Of a stretch of DNA of 64,000 nt, positions 60,854 to 64,000 are shown piece after piece. The translations under genes and the position numbers were made by a program. Every line of letters starts with the position of its first letter. The stretch's first letter is position 1. The stretch is from NCBI RefSeq assembly GCF_033958435.1, contig NC_134137.1, forward strand, positions 105,410,501-105,474,500, given 5' to 3'. Under the pieces are notes generated by a model. That model was not told the DNA's origin and did no database searches. It worked only from the letters and a program-made list of their open reading frames with translations. This DNA comes from Carettochelys insculpta. Taxonomy: Eukaryota; Chordata; Testudines; Carettochelyidae.

Positions 60854-62179
60854 TTCCAAGTGTATATCTCCAAGGTTGGATCATAGTCTGGCCAGGTGCA
60901 GAAGCATAGTGAAATTGGAACCTTGGATTTTAGACTCTTCAACATTTTGTGTGCTATAATGAAATTTTGTGGCATGGCATGACAGAGTTTTATTTTCATT
61001 TTTATAATTTTGACAGACATTTAGAATATTTTCAATATTTACTTTTTTAGAAATTTAGAGGGGGACAGGTAATGTATATGCCAGAAAATAATTATTTTAA
61101 TAAATGTTGTAGATTTAAAAAAATAAAGCTTTATAACTGGCAAAGCACAATTTCTCAAAATATTGAAATTAAACATCCTTAAATCAAATTGAATTCTCAA
61201 GCAGATTTCTTGTTTTACCTATGAATAAACTTTGATTATTATCAATGAAATATTTTTTTCATGAGGTTGCATGTGTGGTAGAATTTGTTTGTTTGACATT
61301 ACTGATAAAAATCAAATTCTCCAAAGTCTAATAATGTAACGCAATTACAAACTGCTTTTTTAGATTTTAGAACAGCAAACTGGACTCCCCCAGCAGCCCA
61401 TCCTGTGGTTTCATATTGCCACCAACATAGGTCTGGTGTGGTGGATCTAAAGGTCCCAGCCCTGCTCATGACCTATGTTGCTTTAGCTAATGGAGTAATT
61501 GACATTAGTAATAAGTATGCTATAATAGTATTAGGTGTCCTCTGTGTGGTACAGAACTACAGAGGAAGGGGACAGTTTGCTAGCGGGTTTCACAGATATT
61601 TGCTGAAGGCAAAGGGAGGGTGAGACTCAAGAACGTTGGGCTCTGTTTGAGGCTCTGGGCTTTTTTTGCCCTATCCCTTCTGACATGTCAATGTCCCAGT
61701 ACTGTCTCTTCCTCGCCTCTGGCTTCTTGTCCCAGTCTCTTTGTGCAACAAGTCTGTCTCCCCTCTCCTGTCTTATCTGGTCTTTGTCAGTTGTCCTGGG
61801 CACAAGTCTTGCCCCTTTCCCCCCATGTCCAGTTCCCTTAGAACTACGTGGCTGTCACACTGATGTTTCAGATTTATTCTGTATTCTCTAGTGTCGTCTA
61901 AGTACATCTCCAGGAATTTTGTTTGCATTAAGCTGTTTAATAGCTCCTAGTCCAATAGTGTGTTTGGGATTAAGGAACAATCCTATAAGTGCACCAATGT
62001 GCAGTAATTCATTACACAAACTTGTATTGTCAAAAATTAACTCGACCAACCTGAACCCTAAGGTTGTTTCAGTTTAAAAAAAAAAAAAATCACTAACTAG
62101 GCAGCATTAGCATGCGGAGACCTTGTTTCAGATGCCATGAAACAGGCCTGTGTGCATGTTGTAGAAGTTCCTATTCAGG
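60854..62179 (+). other. DNAJC3 intron 4, nothing recognised
   Basis: 61370-61890 is less AT-rich and may be an unidentified repeat. No splice-flanked DNAJC3 exon was found. Confidence 0.4.
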
Positions 62180-62305
62180 ACTTAGGGGGGTAGCTGTGTT
62201 AGTGTGCAGCTTCACAAAAAAACAAGCAGTCCCATAGCACCTTAAAGACTAACAGACTTATTTATTATGAGCTTTCGTGGGTATGGCCCAAGTCTTCAGA
62301 TTCTT
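62180..62305 (-). mobile_element. Penelope-like 3' tail
   Basis: The minus strand carries CTGAAGA, a GGG...CCC helix, CACGAAAGCTCATAA and the TTAGTCTTTAAGGTGC tail. It ends at AGCTGTGTTAGTGTGC (plus). Confidence 0.7.
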
Positions 62306-63290
62306 AAGACAGAGCCAATGAGCCCCTGGGACTACATAACAGATTCTGGAGAAGTGTATCTTTCCCATTTAAGCGCCTCAGCACAGTTACTTATTAGGTA
62401 GCCTTTAAAGTGCTCCAGGACTGTTTGTTTTTGCTAACCAAGCCTTGTGGAACAGGGGAGGGAAGGAGGTATGTAAGAGGGTCCTAGTGGGAAAGGAAAT
62501 TCTGGGGTCATTTGGCATGGGGGGGGAGCAGGGTAAAGGGTAATTGGATAATAAAGGACAAAGCAGATCTCAGTGCAGCTGATGGATGGTGTTTGTAACC
62601 CTCCACAACCCCTGTTTCTGACCCCCTTCGCTTCCACTATCCCCCCTTTCACTCCCTACTTATTCTCTCCCTCTATCAGATTGCTTCAGGCACAGGCATT
62701 TCTCTGGTGCCTTCTGCTGCTGCTGGCTCATCACAGGCTGTAGCTTCGTAGGTTGCTGTCCCACTGAGTATGTAGCTTGTCATTCAGACCCTCTAGTGTT
62801 CAACCGTGTAGTAACACCCATGTGAATTTTCAGGAGCCTGTCCTCCACAACAAACTCCCTTATACCTCGAGTGTACAGCTACCCATGCCAAACACCTGCA
62901 GTTGTGCAAAAGCACTCTTTCAACTTCAGCTCTAACCACTGCATTTTGTAGGTAGTTCAGATTTTTGAAAACAAAATAGCATGTCAGCACATGAATAAGT
63001 TGATGCTAGTTGTGACCTCTAGTGCCAGTAGAGGCGTCAGAGGGCATTGCACGTAATAATCAGTTTTTGACCTGGAAATATATAGATGTATTTCTGATAT
63101 GTAGTGAAGCAAGGATGTGGCAGTGGAGAAGGAGATATAAAGTTAAAATGAGTCTCATGAGCAGTACTCCTCTCAGACAAGTTCCTGAAGCTTACTTTTG
63201 GGTGTATTCTGTTTTTGTCAGCTTTGGCTAAATCGTCTGTTCTGTTTCTTGAAGTAGATATGTAATCCTGAGATGATGACATATGTTTGA
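62306..63290 (+). other. DNAJC3 intron 4, nothing recognised
   Basis: No gene or repeat terminus identified. Confidence 0.4.
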
Positions 63291-63297
63291 CAAGTAT

Positions 63298-63560
63298 CCG
63301 AGGTGTAGCCAAGTTAGTCTGAATCCGCAAAAACGGAAAAAAAAATCTGCAAAAAAGAAGTCCTGTGGCAACTTATGAACTAACAGATTTATTGGAGCAT
63401 AAGCTTCTTGGGCAAAGACCCACTTCATTAGATGCGTGTAGTGCATGCATGCATGCATGCTTGCTTATGATGAAGTGGGTCTTTGCCCACAAAAGCTTAT
63501 GCTCCAAAATATCTATTAATCTACAAGGTGCTACAGGACTTCTTGTTGTTTTTAACAAAT
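63298..63560. mobile_element. Penelope-like tail, head-to-head inverted pair with CATG repeat at the junction
   Basis: The antisense half (GAGGTGTAGCCAAGTTAGTC ... GGAGCATAAGCTTCTTGGGC) meets a sense half (GATGAAGTGGGTCTTTGCCC, then AAAAGCTTATGCTCC). The junction is a GCATGCATGCATGC run at 63442-63460. Hammerhead core bases are partly mutated here. Confidence 0.75.
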
Positions 63561-64000
63561 GTTTTCAAGCCTGTCTTGGTTTTGAAGACCTATTGCTTCA
63601 TTCATGATTGTTGGTGGATTAGAGATGGCAGCAGAGCTACCAATTTGTTCCCCCTCCCCCACTGAGGCCTCAGTTATAATGCACCATGAAAGCATTGTTT
63701 GCATTCTTGATAGGTCCTGTTCCTTGCTAACGTTAATTTGGAAAAGATTCTGGTTTTGTTAACTTGACGAGCAGCTTCAAAAGGGACATGCAAAATGCCT
63801 TTCCTCCCTCTTTCCTTTCTTCTGCCCTGTTCCCTGCCCCCTTTACAATCAGGCTCATTTTGTTGGGCTTAATCCAATAGTCTAATCCCAATGCATTAGA
63901 ACTTGAAATAAAGTAAATGAAACAGTGCAAAAAAACAGTGAAGTTTGGAGTGTACTGTTTTATCATGTCCGCATTGATAGAAACATACTCCAAGGTCATC
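63561..64000 (+). other. DNAJC3 intron 4, end of window
   Basis: Nothing recognised. Confidence 0.4.

Noticed and set aside
61370..61430. Possible DNAJC3 exon 5 after a CTTTTTTAG acceptor
   Set aside because: The translation does not match the expected continuation of DNAJC3 (a short linker, then further TPR sequence).
1..64000. Bacterial-type systems, tRNA/rRNA genes, terminators
   Set aside because: None seen; the window is vertebrate nuclear DNA with spliced genes and retroelements.

Overview
The window is nuclear DNA from a non-avian sauropsid, most likely a turtle; a crocodilian is not excluded. The reasons are spliced vertebrate genes, CR1 LINEs with the 3' end typical of reptiles, DIRS tyrosine-recombinase elements, Penelope-like tails with hammerhead-ribozyme cores, and many Harbinger, hAT and pogo/Tigger relics. 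No prokaryotic genes, CRISPR arrays or tRNA/rRNA genes were seen.

Two host genes lie head to head. DZIP1 (ciliary basal-body zinc-finger protein) is on the minus strand; its first six coding exons lie between 20031 and 3932, and the gene continues off the low end. DNAJC3 (P58IPK, ER co-chaperone) is on the plus strand; four coding exons lie between 31987 and 55376, and the TPR remainder and J domain lie beyond the high end. This pairing matches the human 13q32 arrangement. Each promoter has a site that fits the gene: an RFX X-box-like motif about 140 bp upstream of the DZIP1 start, and a perfect ER-stress element (CCAAT-N9-CCACG) about 115 bp upstream of the DNAJC3 start. A second CpG-rich block with no recognisable gene lies between them at 24.4-25.25 kb.

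The rest is mobile DNA, heavily nested. 0-2.8 kb: a CR1-like LINE interrupted by a Harbinger-type MITE. 3-19.5 kb (DZIP1 introns): MITEs, CR1 pieces, a hAT-like element and a Penelope-like insertion. 20.2-31.6 kb (intergenic): a C-rich minisatellite, a Harbinger relic with a Myb-like gene, the orphan CpG island, a LINE fusion relic and pogo-like MITEs. 32-47.6 kb (DNAJC3 intron 1): a degenerate DIRS element carrying a solo ERV-type LTR, a hAT transposase pseudogene and a Penelope 3' end. 47.7-64 kb: a near-perfect 63-bp-arm hairpin, more MITEs, and a second Harbinger relic with both Myb-like and transposase genes.

The most interesting signals are the hammerhead-ribozyme cores in the Penelope-like tails and the repeated head-to-head inversion of those tails at nearly the same point, the long hairpin at 49.69 kb, the two promoter motifs, and the orphan CpG island.
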